NCBI GenBank assembly: GCA_002342685.1
Contig: DDQN01000103.1
Location: 1 to 43,592, forward strand
Length of the DNA: 43,592 nucleotides
Source of the DNA: Vibrio sp. UBA2441
GTDB taxonomy: Bacteria > Pseudomonadota > Gammaproteobacteria > Enterobacterales > Vibrionaceae
Direction: 5' to 3'
Shown: positions 24,669-33,756 of the stretch, one piece after another
Numbering within the stretch: the stretch's first letter is position 1
How the letters are laid out: every line of letters begins with the position of its first letter
Made by a program: the position numbers and the translations under genes
Notes under the pieces: generated by a model
Told to the model about the DNA's origin: nothing
What the model saw: the letters and a program-made list of their open reading frames with translations, nothing else
Database searches by the model: none

Positions 24669-26027
24669 CTAAGGATTAACTACTTTTGGCGTAACAAATA
24701 TGAGTAACTCCTGTTTAGCCACTTTTTCATAATTTCGTTTGAAAAGCACGCCCAAAACGGGCAAGTCCCCCAATAAAGGAACTTTATCGGTCGTTTTTAT
24801 CACACTGTGATGAAAAACACCGCCCAAAACAATCGTTTCTTCGTTTTTCACCAATACCTGAGTCGCCAACCTTTGCGTGTCTATAGCGACGGCCTCCCCC
24901 ACCCCCGACTTCACAACGTCTCCGGGGCGATCTTGTGAAATCAATAAATCAAGAATGATATGATTATCTGACGTTACTTGGGGTGTCACGGTTAGGCTAA
25001 GCACCGCTTTCTTAAATGATATAGACGTCGCACCACTCGATGCAGCCTCCAAGTAAGGAATTTCGGTTCCTTGCTCAATATAGGCAGGTGTCTTATTCGT
25101 CGTCATAAGGCGAGGACTAGAAATAATTTCTGCCTTTGATTCAGCCTGAAGTGCTGAAAGTTCCAGATCCAGTAATATCCCTTTATTCAGTTTCAGTACC
25201 TGAAAGGCAATACGAGAAGCATTGTTTGATGTCAGCCCCAGATTTACATTTAAAAAATCCTCAAGATTAGTTTCAGTCAGATCCTCGTTATTCCCCTCTA
25301 TACTACCGCCAATTTTATAGTCATCTTTCGTTGCCGTTACTCCCCAGCGCACACCAAGTTCTTCCAATTGCCCTTCATTAACTGAAACAATTCTGGCTTC
25401 GATTTGAACCTGTTTTACAGGGATATCGATAGAGTCGACCAATTGACGAATTATCTGGATATTTTTTTCAGTATCTTTAATCAAAAGTCTATTGGTTCTC
25501 TTGTCCAGGTTAACACTACCCCGAGAAGAAAGTATTCTGCTGTCGTTACCATCTCCTTTAATTAAATCCGCTACTTCATCTGCAGTGGCGTAGCTAAGGT
25601 TTATAAATTCGTACTTCAGTTCAGATAACTGAGAAGTAAGCTTAGCTTGTTCCAACGTTTGATTTTTTTGCGAATACAGTTCTGCTTTTGGTGCGACCAA
25701 TACAATATTGTTTATGACTTTTTTGTCTAAACCTTTCAAGATCAAAATAGCTTCAAATGCATGCTGCCAAGATACATCTTCTAAGTGAATAGAAAGTTCA
25801 CCAGACACCGCATCAGAAATAACCAGATTCATATTCTGATATTTTGCCACTTGCTGAAGTGCTGACCGTACAGAGATGTCCTGCAGATGAAATGACATCA
25901 AGTTCACGTCATCACCCTGGTCTGCTATAGCTGCCGTCGCAGCCGAAATAAAAAAGACACAAAACACGACATAACAACACCACACTTTAGCGTGTATCTT
26001 AATCTCAGGTATATTAATCAAAATCAT
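24669..26027 (-). CDS. pilQ: Type IV pilus secretin PilQ, short form
   Basis: The outer-membrane secretin through which type IV pili extend and, in vibrios, through which competence pili act. The 452-aa product has a signal peptide (about 1-36), an STN/N0 domain (about 45-110, SFHLQDISVRSALQQVA), an N1 domain (about 135-205) and the secretin barrel (about 260-450) with VPLLGDLPVLGVLFKR near the end. It lacks the N-terminal peptidoglycan-binding AMIN domain that most PilQ proteins carry and is therefore about 100 residues shorter than usual. The ATG at 26027 has GGAGAG seven bases upstream and overlaps the end of pilP by 14 bases; the open frame to 26045 starts on a TTG. It is the last gene of pilMNOPQ. 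Confidence 0.93.
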   Translation of the reverse strand: MILINIPEIKIHAKVWCCYVVFCVFFISAATAAIADQGDDVNLMSFHLQDISVRSALQQVAKYQNMNLVISDAVSGELSIHLEDVSWQHAFEAILILKGLDKKVINNIVLVAPKAELYSQKNQTLEQAKLTSQLSELKYEFINLSYATADEVADLIKGDGNDSRILSSRGSVNLDKRTNRLLIKDTEKNIQIIRQLVDSIDIPVKQVQIEARIVSVNEGQLEELGVRWGVTATKDDYKIGGSIEGNNEDLTETNLEDFLNVNLGLTSNNASRIAFQVLKLNKGILLDLELSALQAESKAEIISSPRLMTTNKTPAYIEQGTEIPYLEAASSGATSISFKKAVLSLTVTPQVTSDNHIILDLLISQDRPGDVVKSGVGEAVAIDTQRLATQVLVKNEETIVLGGVFHHSVIKTTDKVPLLGDLPVLGVLFKRNYEKVAKQELLIFVTPKVVNP

Positions 26028-26559
26028 CGTATCGCTCTCCATCAATCGTTAAGCGAATAACGGTATTATTCCAGCAACGACTCTCTGCCACCGTACTCAA
26101 TCGCAATGAAACATAATCATCTGAGATCTCAACGACCTCCCCAGAATCAGCCCCTAATGGCTCACCCATCCGGAGCCCAACAACCTGATTATCAGGCCGT
26201 ACTATAATAGCGACCCGATTATTGCCTCTACCGATGTAGCCCTTGTATTTTAAGCCCGTAACTCTTTCATTAATGCGTTCGTTAATGCGCTTGTTTTTCG
26301 TGCCACTGCCTGCCTCTTTGTCACAAAGCACGCTCGGTGTATCTCCGTGCAAAATTACATTTTGAGGTCGGTCAAATAGTTTACGAGCAGCGTGCTGATG
26401 AAACTTTACTTCTGGATACGCCTGCACTTCAAAAACAGAATCTTCTATCGCAACCTCTTGCTTACTGACTCCGTATAGAAAATCATTTATCGAATCGTTA
26501 TAAGCCTGACAACCTGACAACATTATCAGCCATGCTAAAATTAAGGCTCTGATGTTCAT
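26014..26559 (-). CDS. pilP: Type IV pilus lipoprotein PilP
   Basis: A 181-aa inner-membrane lipoprotein that links the PilN/PilO complex to the secretin PilQ. It has a lipobox LSGC (Cys17), a disordered N-terminal part, and a C-terminal beta domain (about 110-175, GYIGRGNNRVAIIVRP to LRLTIDG). Two cysteines (in SVLCDK and ESRCWNN) flank the domain and could form a disulphide. It overlaps pilO by 4 bases (ATGA) and pilQ by 14, showing tight translational coupling. Confidence 0.92.
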   Translation of the reverse strand: MNIRALILAWLIMLSGCQAYNDSINDFLYGVSKQEVAIEDSVFEVQAYPEVKFHQHAARKLFDRPQNVILHGDTPSVLCDKEAGSGTKNKRINERINERVTGLKYKGYIGRGNNRVAIIVRPDNQVVGLRMGEPLGADSGEVVEISDDYVSLRLSTVAESRCWNNTVIRLTIDGERYDDFD

Positions 26560-27137
26560 TGAGCCTCCTTTCTATGCTGATATCCATAAGCGGTTATTTG
26601 AAGGTTCAATAGCTGATTATCATTATCCGCTCTCGACCACCGGGTTTTATTAAAAGAAATTATTTGAGGAAGGCTTGCCACTTGCTCTGAAAAATAACCA
26701 ATATCATTAAATTGTCCGGTTAAACTTATTTCCAGAGGTAGTAGATTAAAATGCTCGTTGCTTTGTTTCTCTTCCCAGCGTAACTCTTTCAGAACAAGGT
26801 TATTCTCTAACGCCAATCGATTGATTGAAGACAGCACACTCGCACGCTGATGCTCTGATACAAATAAACCGCTCATTTCGGCATAAGTACGACTTAGTGC
26901 ACTTTTCTGATCAGAGAGTTTATATAGCTTCAAAACCTCACGAGACTTAGTTTGGATAAGTGATTTTTTACTATCCTCACTCAGTTTCAACGCCGTTAGT
27001 TTATCGAGCATGGGCAATAGAACAAATTTAGAGCCAAACAATAGAATAAGTACTGATAGCAATAAAATGGCAGTGAATTGGACTCTCCGTGGCCACTCTA
27101 AAATATCTTCAACATCTAAGCCCTTAATATCCCACAT
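26556..27137 (-). CDS. pilO: Type IV pilus inner-membrane protein PilO
   Basis: A bitopic protein (193 aa) forming the periplasmic alignment complex with PilN and PilP. The N-terminal segment LDVEDILEWPRRVQF is typical, followed by one transmembrane helix (about 24-44), a coiled-coil stretch and a ferredoxin-like fold (about 105-185). The frame could start at 27164, but the ATG at 27137 follows AAAGGG at eight bases and lies one base after the pilN stop, so it is preferred. Confidence 0.92.
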   Translation of the reverse strand: MWDIKGLDVEDILEWPRRVQFTAILLLSVLILLFGSKFVLLPMLDKLTALKLSEDSKKSLIQTKSREVLKLYKLSDQKSALSRTYAEMSGLFVSEHQRASVLSSINRLALENNLVLKELRWEEKQSNEHFNLLPLEISLTGQFNDIGYFSEQVASLPQIISFNKTRWSRADNDNQLLNLQITAYGYQHRKEAQ

Positions 27138-27138
27138 A

Positions 27139-27717
27139 TTAAGAACCCTTTCCCGCAGCATCAAACAAGCTACTTACGTTGAACCTGAATGTGAGCGTAA
27201 ACGTTTGAAAAAATGGGTTAACCTTTAAGTTGCTAGCACCAATAGCATTAAACTGGACATTTGAAAAAAAAGGTGACGATTCCAGTCGATTGAGCAATTT
27301 CTCAAGTTGCTGGCTACCTTCGCTAATACCAATAAGGTCGACGATAGAACCTTGTCGACTCATCTTATCGATATATACCCCATCGGGTATCAGAACAATC
27401 AGCTGGTTTATCAGTATTGTTGTAACACCTCTATCACGTTGCTTCTCCTGAATGTAGTTCAGTTTGCTTATTCTCATTTTTACTTCATCCTCAACGGAAT
27501 AAAGCGGGTCTAACTCATCATTTAAATTGACCAGATATCTATCCAGCTGAGAGAGCCTTTCTGATTGTGTCCTGACTTGCCTCTCCAGATAGAAGCCCAT
27601 AACAAATAAAGAAAATACAGACAGTGCAACCGCTAAGATAAACCGAGAAAGCAGACGTTGCTTTCTCTGCTTTTGCAGTGCTTCTCGCCAGGGCAATAGG
27701 TTAATTTCATGCAGCAT
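27139..27717 (-). CDS. pilN: Type IV pilus inner-membrane protein PilN
   Basis: A bitopic protein (192 aa) starting MLHEINLLPWRE; the INLLP segment is the cytoplasmic peptide that docks into PilM. A transmembrane helix (about 23-43), a coiled coil and a periplasmic alpha/beta domain follow (about 95-180). It overlaps pilM by 11 bases and is followed at one base by pilO. Confidence 0.94.
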   Translation of the reverse strand: MLHEINLLPWREALQKQRKQRLLSRFILAVALSVFSLFVMGFYLERQVRTQSERLSQLDRYLVNLNDELDPLYSVEDEVKMRISKLNYIQEKQRDRGVTTILINQLIVLIPDGVYIDKMSRQGSIVDLIGISEGSQQLEKLLNRLESSPFFSNVQFNAIGASNLKVNPFFQTFTLTFRFNVSSLFDAAGKGS

Positions 27718-28687
27718 TATGCCTCCTCAACCAGTTTCCCGCCCGAATAGCCAAACCATAAGCATGCTCAAAACGCCTAAGATCATTGGTTATTCGATGT
27801 CGCTTCGACTTAGCCAATAACGATATATCCACAAATTCACATTGAATATTGAGTGCAGTCCTCAGTGCTTCTTCAAGACCTGAAATATTAAATCCTTCTC
27901 CTAGCAATCCTATCTTCAACCCAAGTTGGGCTGTTTTCCCATCGGCCATAAGATGTTGCTGTCGGAAAAATTTTTCGGCCAGCGCTTCACTAAACGCATT
28001 CACGCCCAGATCCATCAGGTGATTTATTCCCAGAGGCAATATTTTAAACAAAAAAGGCCGCTCATCTTCGGCCGAGAAAATAACACTGGTTGAAAACCGA
28101 AATGAGAGAAATAAAGAACAATCAGGCAACCTGTCGTCGTTCTTTATCATCGTTGCGATTAACCACATGGGGTGACTTTCCCCTTCTATCAACACTGGTC
28201 TAAAACCGGAATCACTCAGTGTTTTAATTCTGTCATTCACCTCATACTTATGTCCGGCATAAACCTGATACCGAGTTGATGATGGCACCGGATAGGCCTC
28301 ATCAGAATTTGCTTCATCCAACTTTACATAATCAATACTAAGATCATGAATCGGCGAAGGGGATTGAAGCGAAAATTGATGAAGTATCACAGGTTCTTCT
28401 TCTACCGAGTACAACTCCGACTCGACAACGATCTCTCTGCTTATAACAGACTTATCTGGTATCGAAACAGCGGCATTTTTAATAAAAAATGGCAATTGTG
28501 TTTTTAATTGTTGGAGTTTTTTCACTATTTCCTGATAATTGAGTCTGAAGTTGTCAGAGAGTAACGCTTGCGTGCTCTGAATCTCTTTACAGCTAACTAA
28601 AGTGCACTTTCCTTTTTCTAGCTTAACAACCACTGCTTTTATGATGTGATGATCAATATCTATACCCGCTACAAGAGATCTATCCAT
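27707..28687 (-). CDS. pilM: Type IV pilus assembly ATPase-like protein PilM
   Basis: A cytoplasmic actin-like (FtsA-type) protein of 326 aa that binds PilN and couples the motor ATPases to the periplasmic complex. The N-terminal phosphate-binding strand is VAGIDIDHHIIKAVVVK. Conservation in the C-terminal half is less obvious than in the rest of the operon. The start at 28687 has GAGG upstream and fits the family; the frame extends to 28726 without support. It is the first gene of the operon and is divergent from mrcA, the usual arrangement in gammaproteobacteria. Confidence 0.9.
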   Translation of the reverse strand: MDRSLVAGIDIDHHIIKAVVVKLEKGKCTLVSCKEIQSTQALLSDNFRLNYQEIVKKLQQLKTQLPFFIKNAAVSIPDKSVISREIVVESELYSVEEEPVILHQFSLQSPSPIHDLSIDYVKLDEANSDEAYPVPSSTRYQVYAGHKYEVNDRIKTLSDSGFRPVLIEGESHPMWLIATMIKNDDRLPDCSLFLSFRFSTSVIFSAEDERPFLFKILPLGINHLMDLGVNAFSEALAEKFFRQQHLMADGKTAQLGLKIGLLGEGFNISGLEEALRTALNIQCEFVDISLLAKSKRHRITNDLRRFEHAYGLAIRAGNWLRRHNAA

Positions 28688-28750
28688 ACCTATCAGCCTC
28701 GGTAAAATACAAGAGATATAACTCAAGACAAAAAGTAATACCGTCGTAAG

Positions 28751-28780
28751 TTGACTCTCTATGTTAGTCTTGCGTGTAAT
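28751..28780 (+). promoter_or_regulatory. Candidate sigma-70 promoter of mrcA
   Basis: TTGACT (28751-28756) and TGTAAT (28775-28780) are separated by 18 bp and lie about 50 bp before the GTG start of mrcA at 28829. This also argues against the longer frame that would begin on the -35 element. Confidence 0.55.
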
Positions 28781-28828
28781 GTACTAGGATTCGTAGTAAA
28801 ACGGCCTCAACCAATCAGGAATTATCCG

Positions 28829-31420
28829 GTGAAGTTCATAAAGCTATCGCTCATATTTTCATTGATTTGCACTATTCTTGGAGTGACCACAGTAATTGGT
28901 TTCTATTATTATCTGAAACCACAGCTTCCTGATGTCGCAACTTTGAAAGATGTTCAACTACAAACACCGATGCAGGTGTATAGCAGTGACGGGAAGCTAA
29001 TTTCTCAATTTGGAGAAAAGCGAAGAGTACCAGTTACCTTTGAAGATATTCCTCAAAACCTAATAAATGCACTCATTGCAACCGAAGATAGTCGCTACTA
29101 TGACCACTACGGTATTGACCCTATCGGTATTGCTCGTGCTGTAACCGTTGTGGCAATGTCTGGTTCCGCAAAACAGGGCGCAAGTACCATCACTCAACAG
29201 TTAGCCCGAAACTTCTTCCTTTCTAATGAGAAGAAGTTAATGCGAAAAATCAAAGAGATGTTTATTGCTATTCATATCGAGCAGCTATTAACAAAAGAAG
29301 AAATTCTAGAGCTCTATATCAATAAGATTTTTCTTGGTTACCGTTCTTATGGGTTTGGCGCAGCAGCACAGGTTTATTTTGGAAAAGAGCTGAAAGATTT
29401 ATCCTTGAGCGAAGTGGCGACTTTAGCCGGAATGCCTAAAGCCCCCTCGACTATGAACCCGATCTATTCTATTAAACGAGCCACCAACCGACGCAATGTT
29501 GTATTGGCACGAATGCTCGACGAAGAATACATAACTCAAGAACAATTTGACGCCTCGAAAAGCGAAGCTTTAACGGGTCAGTACTATGGCGCAGAGATTG
29601 AAGTAAACGCACCATATATCGCCGAAATTGTACGTGCATGGATGGTCGAACGTTATGGAGAAGATGCCTATACCTCTGGCATGCGTATTGTCACCACATT
29701 AGATTCTAAATTGCAGAATGCGGCCAACGAAGCTGCAATTAACAACCTGCTGGCTTACGATGAAAGGCACGGTTATCGCGGAGCGGAGCAAGAAGTCTGG
29801 AAGCCGCAAGCACCGGCGATGAACGAAGATGAAATGAAAAAACACCTTCGTAAACAACCGACTTATGGACAACTGCGCCCGGCAATCGTAACCAACGTCA
29901 CCGATAAAAGCGCTATGGTTTATATCAAGGGCCGCGGAAACGCTGAGCTCAGTTGGGATGCGGTAAAATGGGCCAGAAAGTTCATTACTGATGATAAACA
30001 AGGCCCTGTACCAAAGAAAACGACAGATGTTCTGACTCGAGGTGAACAAATTTGGGTTCGCCCTCTGACAACCACACAGATCGAAGATTCTGAGAAAGGA
30101 GAAGCGCAATTTGAATACACCTGGAAGCTAAGTCAGGTGCCAAATGCGAATACTGCCTTTGTAGCGATGAACCCAGACAACGGTGCTATCTTATCTCTGG
30201 TTGGTGGTTTTAATTTTGTGCATAACAAATTTAATCGCGCAACACAGTCGGTTCGTCAGGTGGGTTCTGGTATTAAGCCATTTATCTACGCAGCGGCGGT
30301 CAACAAAGGGCTGACACTGGCAACACTCATCAATGATGCCCCTATTAACCAATGGGATGCAGCTGGTGGCACAGCGTGGAGACCAAAAAACTCACCGCCA
30401 ACATATGTCGGTCCTGCTCGCATGAGAATCGGACTTGCTCAGTCCAAAAACGTAATGGCAGTAAGAGTATTAAGACAAGTTGGTCTTGATGAAACTCGCG
30501 ACTATCTGACTCGTTTTGGCTTTGAGCTGGATAAACTGCCTCGTTCTGAAACCATCGCTTTGGGTGCTGGTAGCTTAACACCCGTCAAAATGGCACAAGG
30601 TTACTCTGTCTTTGCTAATGGCGGTTACTACGTAGAGCCTTTCTATATCTCACGCGTTGAAGGTCCGTATGGCGATCTCGAATACCAGGCCGAGCCTAAA
30701 GTCGTTTGTAACTCTGATTGTGGGGAAAGCCTGCCAGCAGAGATTGAGCCTGAAATTTCAGAACAACCTGCAACATTTGAAAGTGAGATTGCAGCGCTGG
30801 ATGAAACCGATGTAGAAGAAACAAGCCAATATGCACCACAAGTGATCACCGAACAAAATGCATTCTTAGTTCGCGAGATGCTCTACAGCAATGTATGGGG
30901 CGGTGGTAACTGGCGTGAAGGTACTGGCTGGAATGGTACTGGCTGGCGAGCTCAAAAACTGGGTCGTCGGGATATCGGCGGAAAAACAGGCACCACAAAC
31001 GACTCAAAAGATGCATGGTATAACGGCTACGGCCCCGGTATCGTTGCAACAGCTTGGGTCGGGTTTGATAGCCATGACCGTAAATTGGGCCGTACCAGTA
31101 AAAACAGTAACCTAAGCAAAGAAGAACAATCACCAGGGGGCGAAGCAGGTGCTAAAACCGCTCAGCCAGCTTGGGTTAACTTTATGAAGGTCGCTTTAGA
31201 GGGTGTTCCAAAACAATCCAAGACGTTACCACCTCATATTGTCAAAGCGCGCATAGACAGAAGTTCAGGGCTTTTAACCCGTAAGTCTGATGCCAGTTCG
31301 ATGTTTGAGTACTTTGAACAAGGCACTGAGCCAACAGAGTTTGGTGAAGACTCATCTGTAGACGAATTAGACCTGTTCTCCTCTGAGGACGAAAAAGGAG
31401 AGGAAGAGTCGCTCTTTTAG
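28829..31420 (+). CDS. mrcA: Penicillin-binding protein 1A
   Basis: A bifunctional peptidoglycan synthase (863 aa) anchored by an N-terminal helix (about 5-27). The glycosyltransferase domain has the catalytic Glu in IATEDSRYYDHYGID and the motif GASTITQQLARN; an OB-like domain follows (about 290-400); the transpeptidase domain has the nucleophile in GSGIKPF and the KTGT motif (GGKTGTTNDSKD, about 720). A GTG start at 28829 is chosen because AGGA stands eight bases upstream and VKFIKLSLIFSLIC matches the family N-terminus; the frame extends 26 codons further without support. It is divergent from pilM. An acidic, low-complexity C-terminus ends it. A repeat array follows directly. Confidence 0.95.
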   Translation: MKFIKLSLIFSLICTILGVTTVIGFYYYLKPQLPDVATLKDVQLQTPMQVYSSDGKLISQFGEKRRVPVTFEDIPQNLINALIATEDSRYYDHYGIDPIGIARAVTVVAMSGSAKQGASTITQQLARNFFLSNEKKLMRKIKEMFIAIHIEQLLTKEEILELYINKIFLGYRSYGFGAAAQVYFGKELKDLSLSEVATLAGMPKAPSTMNPIYSIKRATNRRNVVLARMLDEEYITQEQFDASKSEALTGQYYGAEIEVNAPYIAEIVRAWMVERYGEDAYTSGMRIVTTLDSKLQNAANEAAINNLLAYDERHGYRGAEQEVWKPQAPAMNEDEMKKHLRKQPTYGQLRPAIVTNVTDKSAMVYIKGRGNAELSWDAVKWARKFITDDKQGPVPKKTTDVLTRGEQIWVRPLTTTQIEDSEKGEAQFEYTWKLSQVPNANTAFVAMNPDNGAILSLVGGFNFVHNKFNRATQSVRQVGSGIKPFIYAAAVNKGLTLATLINDAPINQWDAAGGTAWRPKNSPPTYVGPARMRIGLAQSKNVMAVRVLRQVGLDETRDYLTRFGFELDKLPRSETIALGAGSLTPVKMAQGYSVFANGGYYVEPFYISRVEGPYGDLEYQAEPKVVCNSDCGESLPAEIEPEISEQPATFESEIAALDETDVEETSQYAPQVITEQNAFLVREMLYSNVWGGGNWREGTGWNGTGWRAQKLGRRDIGGKTGTTNDSKDAWYNGYGPGIVATAWVGFDSHDRKLGRTSKNSNLSKEEQSPGGEAGAKTAQPAWVNFMKVALEGVPKQSKTLPPHIVKARIDRSSGLLTRKSDASSMFEYFEQGTEPTEFGEDSSVDELDLFSSEDEKGEEESLF

Positions 31421-31440
31421 AGTCACGTATTGAACATCGT

Positions 31441-31882
31441 CATGTTGAAACCTGAGGCACGAAGGTGTTCAATACCCATCACGTCATTCTGAAACCTGAG
31501 GCACGAAGGTATTCAGAATCTGGTTTTAATCCTAGAGCTAGCTTTAGCTCTATGATTCGTTTCCTATTAGATTCCAGATAGCTCGTTCCTCACTTCTGGA
31601 ATGACGATATTTAACACGTCACTCTGAAACCTGAAGCACGAAGGTATTCAATACCCACCACGTCATTCTGAAACCTGAGGCACGAAGGTATTCAGAATCT
31701 GGTTTTAATCCTAGAGCTAGCTTTAGCTCTAGGATTCGTTTCCTATTAGATTCCAGATAGCTCGTTCCTCACTTCTGGAATGACGATACTTAACACGTCA
31801 CTCTGAAACCTGAGGCACGAAGGTATTCAATACCCACCACGTCATTCTGAAACCTGAGGCACGAAGGTATTCAGAATCTGGT
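31441..31882. repeat. Tandem composite array of hairpin repeats, 179-bp period, filling the mrcA-oxyR gap
   Basis: About 2.5 units. Complete family A hairpins (arms ATTCTGAA/TTCAGAAT, inner stem ACCT/AGGT, loop GAGGCACGA, unpaired A) start at 31486, 31665 and 31844. Degenerate A copies are at about 31441, 31621 and 31800. Family E hairpins (ATCCTAGA/TCTAGGAT arms) follow complete A copies at about 31529 and 31708. Reverse family B hairpins (ATTCCAGA/TCTGGAAT arms) are at 31571-31602 and 31750-31781. The units differ at only a few positions, so the duplication is recent. The 476-bp gap has no gene. mrcA and oxyR converge here. Confidence 0.92.
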
Positions 31883-31896
31883 TTTGAGTCATCCTG

Positions 31897-32787
31897 TTAT
31901 TTCGCGCCCAGATAACCAGATATCGCTTTAGCCAAAGTTTCAAAGCGGTTCCTAAGCGGTGAACCGGGGCGGTATGCCAGCACAATATTCCTCGATGGTA
32001 CCGGCGATTTTGCTTTAAGGTAACACACACCATCCTGAATTTTCTTTTCAGGGATAGACAGCTCAGGCAACAAAGTAATGCCGGCATCGGCAGCAACCAT
32101 ATTACGCAGTGTTTCTAAACTGGTGGCTTTAAAGCGATCGTCATCTTTTGCTCCGGCAGCAAAACAAAATCCTAATGCTTGATCCCTCAGGCAGTGACCG
32201 TCTCCCAAAGCAAGTATGGTGCGTCCATTGAGTTCATCCATCTCCAGCTCGGTTTTATCAGCCCATTCATGTCCACACGGCACGGCAACATATAAGGGTT
32301 CGTCATAAAGATCTATCTCTATAAACGGTTCGGTCTCTGTTACCTGAGCCAGAACCAAACAATCAAGTCGCCCTTCTTCAAGTTGCTTGACCAGCTGATG
32401 CGTCTGAGCCTCATGTAAAAACAGATCAAGATCAGGAAAATCACTCTTAAGCTTTGAGACAATCTTTGGCAATAGGTAAGGGCCGACCGTAGGAATAAAG
32501 CCGATATGCAGTGGCCCAGCCATCTCTTTTCCCTGTAAGCTCGCCATATCAGTAAATGTTTTCACTTCCGCTAAAATTCTTTTTGCCTGATCAACCAACT
32601 GCAAGCCCGCTTCGGTAAAAAGTACCCTTCGGCTGCTTCTCTCTAGCAGAGCGGTACCCAGTTCATCTTCCAGCTTGCGAATTTGCCCACTTAACGTAGG
32701 TTGGCTAACGTAACAGGACTCTGCTGCTTTACGAAAATGTTTATGTTCAGCAAGGGCCACTAAATACTCAAAATCTCTAATATTCAT
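31897..32787 (-). CDS. oxyR: Hydrogen-peroxide-sensing regulator OxyR
   Basis: A LysR-type regulator (296 aa) with an N-terminal winged helix (NIRDFEYLVALAEHKHFRKAA) and a sensor domain. The redox pair that forms the disulphide on peroxide stress is present at Cys199 (GDGHCLRD) and Cys208 (ALGFCFA), at exactly the positions known from E. coli. It is divergent from prx, with a perfect-length OxyR operator in between that should control both genes. Confidence 0.96.
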   Translation of the reverse strand: MNIRDFEYLVALAEHKHFRKAAESCYVSQPTLSGQIRKLEDELGTALLERSSRRVLFTEAGLQLVDQAKRILAEVKTFTDMASLQGKEMAGPLHIGFIPTVGPYLLPKIVSKLKSDFPDLDLFLHEAQTHQLVKQLEEGRLDCLVLAQVTETEPFIEIDLYDEPLYVAVPCGHEWADKTELEMDELNGRTILALGDGHCLRDQALGFCFAAGAKDDDRFKATSLETLRNMVAADAGITLLPELSIPEKKIQDGVCYLKAKSPVPSRNIVLAYRPGSPLRNRFETLAKAISGYLGAK

Positions 32788-32801
32788 ACCGTATCACATA
32801 A

Positions 32802-32838
32802 ATAGCTAAAACCTATCGTTACTATAGTATCAAACGAT
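32802..32838. promoter_or_regulatory. OxyR operator between oxyR and prx
   Basis: Two 15-bp elements separated by seven bases match the tetrameric OxyR motif (ATAG-N7-CTAT, N7, ATAG-N7-CTAT). The left element (32802-32816) is perfect, including the internal T and A. The right element (32824-32838) has ATAG and CGAT. It starts 15 bp from the oxyR ATG and ends 105 bp before prx, so it suits both autorepression and activation of prx. Confidence 0.85.
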
Positions 32839-32943
32839 TAGAACTATCAATTCTTTTTGTTAATAATAGCGTCATCAAAACGGAGCTAACTCTCCATTAA
32901 ATAATTACTTTAAGTCCACAAGATAAAAATTAGGAAAATTATT

Positions 32944-33672
32944 ATGCTTACATCGAAAGAAGGCCAGACAATTCCTCAAGTTACATTCCCTGCTCGTCAA
33001 GGTGATGCATGGGTAAACCTGACAACAGATGAGTTGTTCAAAGATAAAACCGTCATCGTCTTCAGCTTACCAGGGGCATTTACTCCGACGTGTTCATCTA
33101 GTCACTTGCCACGTTACAACGAGCTTGATTCTGTATTTAAAGCTCATGGTGTCGATAGCATTCTGTGTGTTTCCGTCAACGATACTTTTGTTATGAATGC
33201 ATGGAAAGACGATCAGGAAGCAGAGAACATCACCTTTATTCCAGATGGTAACGGCGAATTTACTGACGGAATGGGCATGTTAGTTGACAAGAAAGAGATT
33301 GGCTTCGGTAAGCGTTCATGGCGTTACAGCATGCTGGTTAAAAATGGCGTGGTAGAAAAAATGTTCATCGAACCTAATGAGCCGGGCGACCCGTTCAAAG
33401 TATCTGATGCCGATACAATGCTTAATTACGTAGCACCAGAATATAAAACTCAGGAATCCATCACTGTATTCACCAAGCCTGGATGTCCTTTCTGTGCCAA
33501 AGCGAAGCAAGACCTGACTGAACGCGGCCTTCAATATGAAGAAGTGGTACTGGGTAAAGATGCAACAACCGTTAGCTTAAGAGCTATTACAGGCCAAACA
33601 ACCGTTCCACAAGTGTTCATCGGCGGCAAACATATCGGCGGAAGTGAAGAGCTAGAAGCACACTTTAGCTAA
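32944..33672 (+). CDS. Hybrid peroxiredoxin-glutaredoxin
   Basis: A 242-aa fusion that reduces peroxides with glutathione. The N-terminal peroxiredoxin domain (1-160) has the peroxidatic Cys50 (GAFTPTCSSSH). The C-terminal glutaredoxin domain (about 170-242) has CPFC (Cys181, Cys184) after TVFTKPG, and TVPQVFIGG for glutathione binding. The family is well known from Haemophilus and vibrios. AGGA lies eight bases before the ATG. It is divergent from oxyR and certainly a candidate target of it. Confidence 0.95.
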   Translation: MLTSKEGQTIPQVTFPARQGDAWVNLTTDELFKDKTVIVFSLPGAFTPTCSSSHLPRYNELDSVFKAHGVDSILCVSVNDTFVMNAWKDDQEAENITFIPDGNGEFTDGMGMLVDKKEIGFGKRSWRYSMLVKNGVVEKMFIEPNEPGDPFKVSDADTMLNYVAPEYKTQESITVFTKPGCPFCAKAKQDLTERGLQYEEVVLGKDATTVSLRAITGQTTVPQVFIGGKHIGGSEELEAHFS

Positions 33673-33681
33673 TTAATAGCC

Positions 33682-33707
33682 GGGGTCAGACCCCATTGTC
33701 TGACCCC
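33682..33707. repeat. GGGGTCAG palindromic element, copy 2
   Basis: GGGGTCAGA (33682-33690) pairs with TCTGACCCC (33699-33707) around an 8-base loop, 9 bp after the prx stop. The left arm plus its next four bases is itself the palindrome GGGGTCAGACCCC. It may act as the prx terminator, though the T-run is poor. Confidence 0.75.
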
Positions 33708-33756
33708 TATCTTATCCACCCCAATCAATGCCCCGTTATTTAGAGAGAATAAAATC

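Noticed and set aside
28751..28828. mrcA starting at 28751
   Set aside because: The first codon would be part of a plausible -35 box, and the GTG at 28829 has AGGA at eight bases and a family-like N-terminus.
31441..31882. CRISPR-like array because of regular repeats
   Set aside because: The repeats are palindromic hairpins of different families, the intervening sequences repeat as well (179-bp period), and there are no cas genes nearby.
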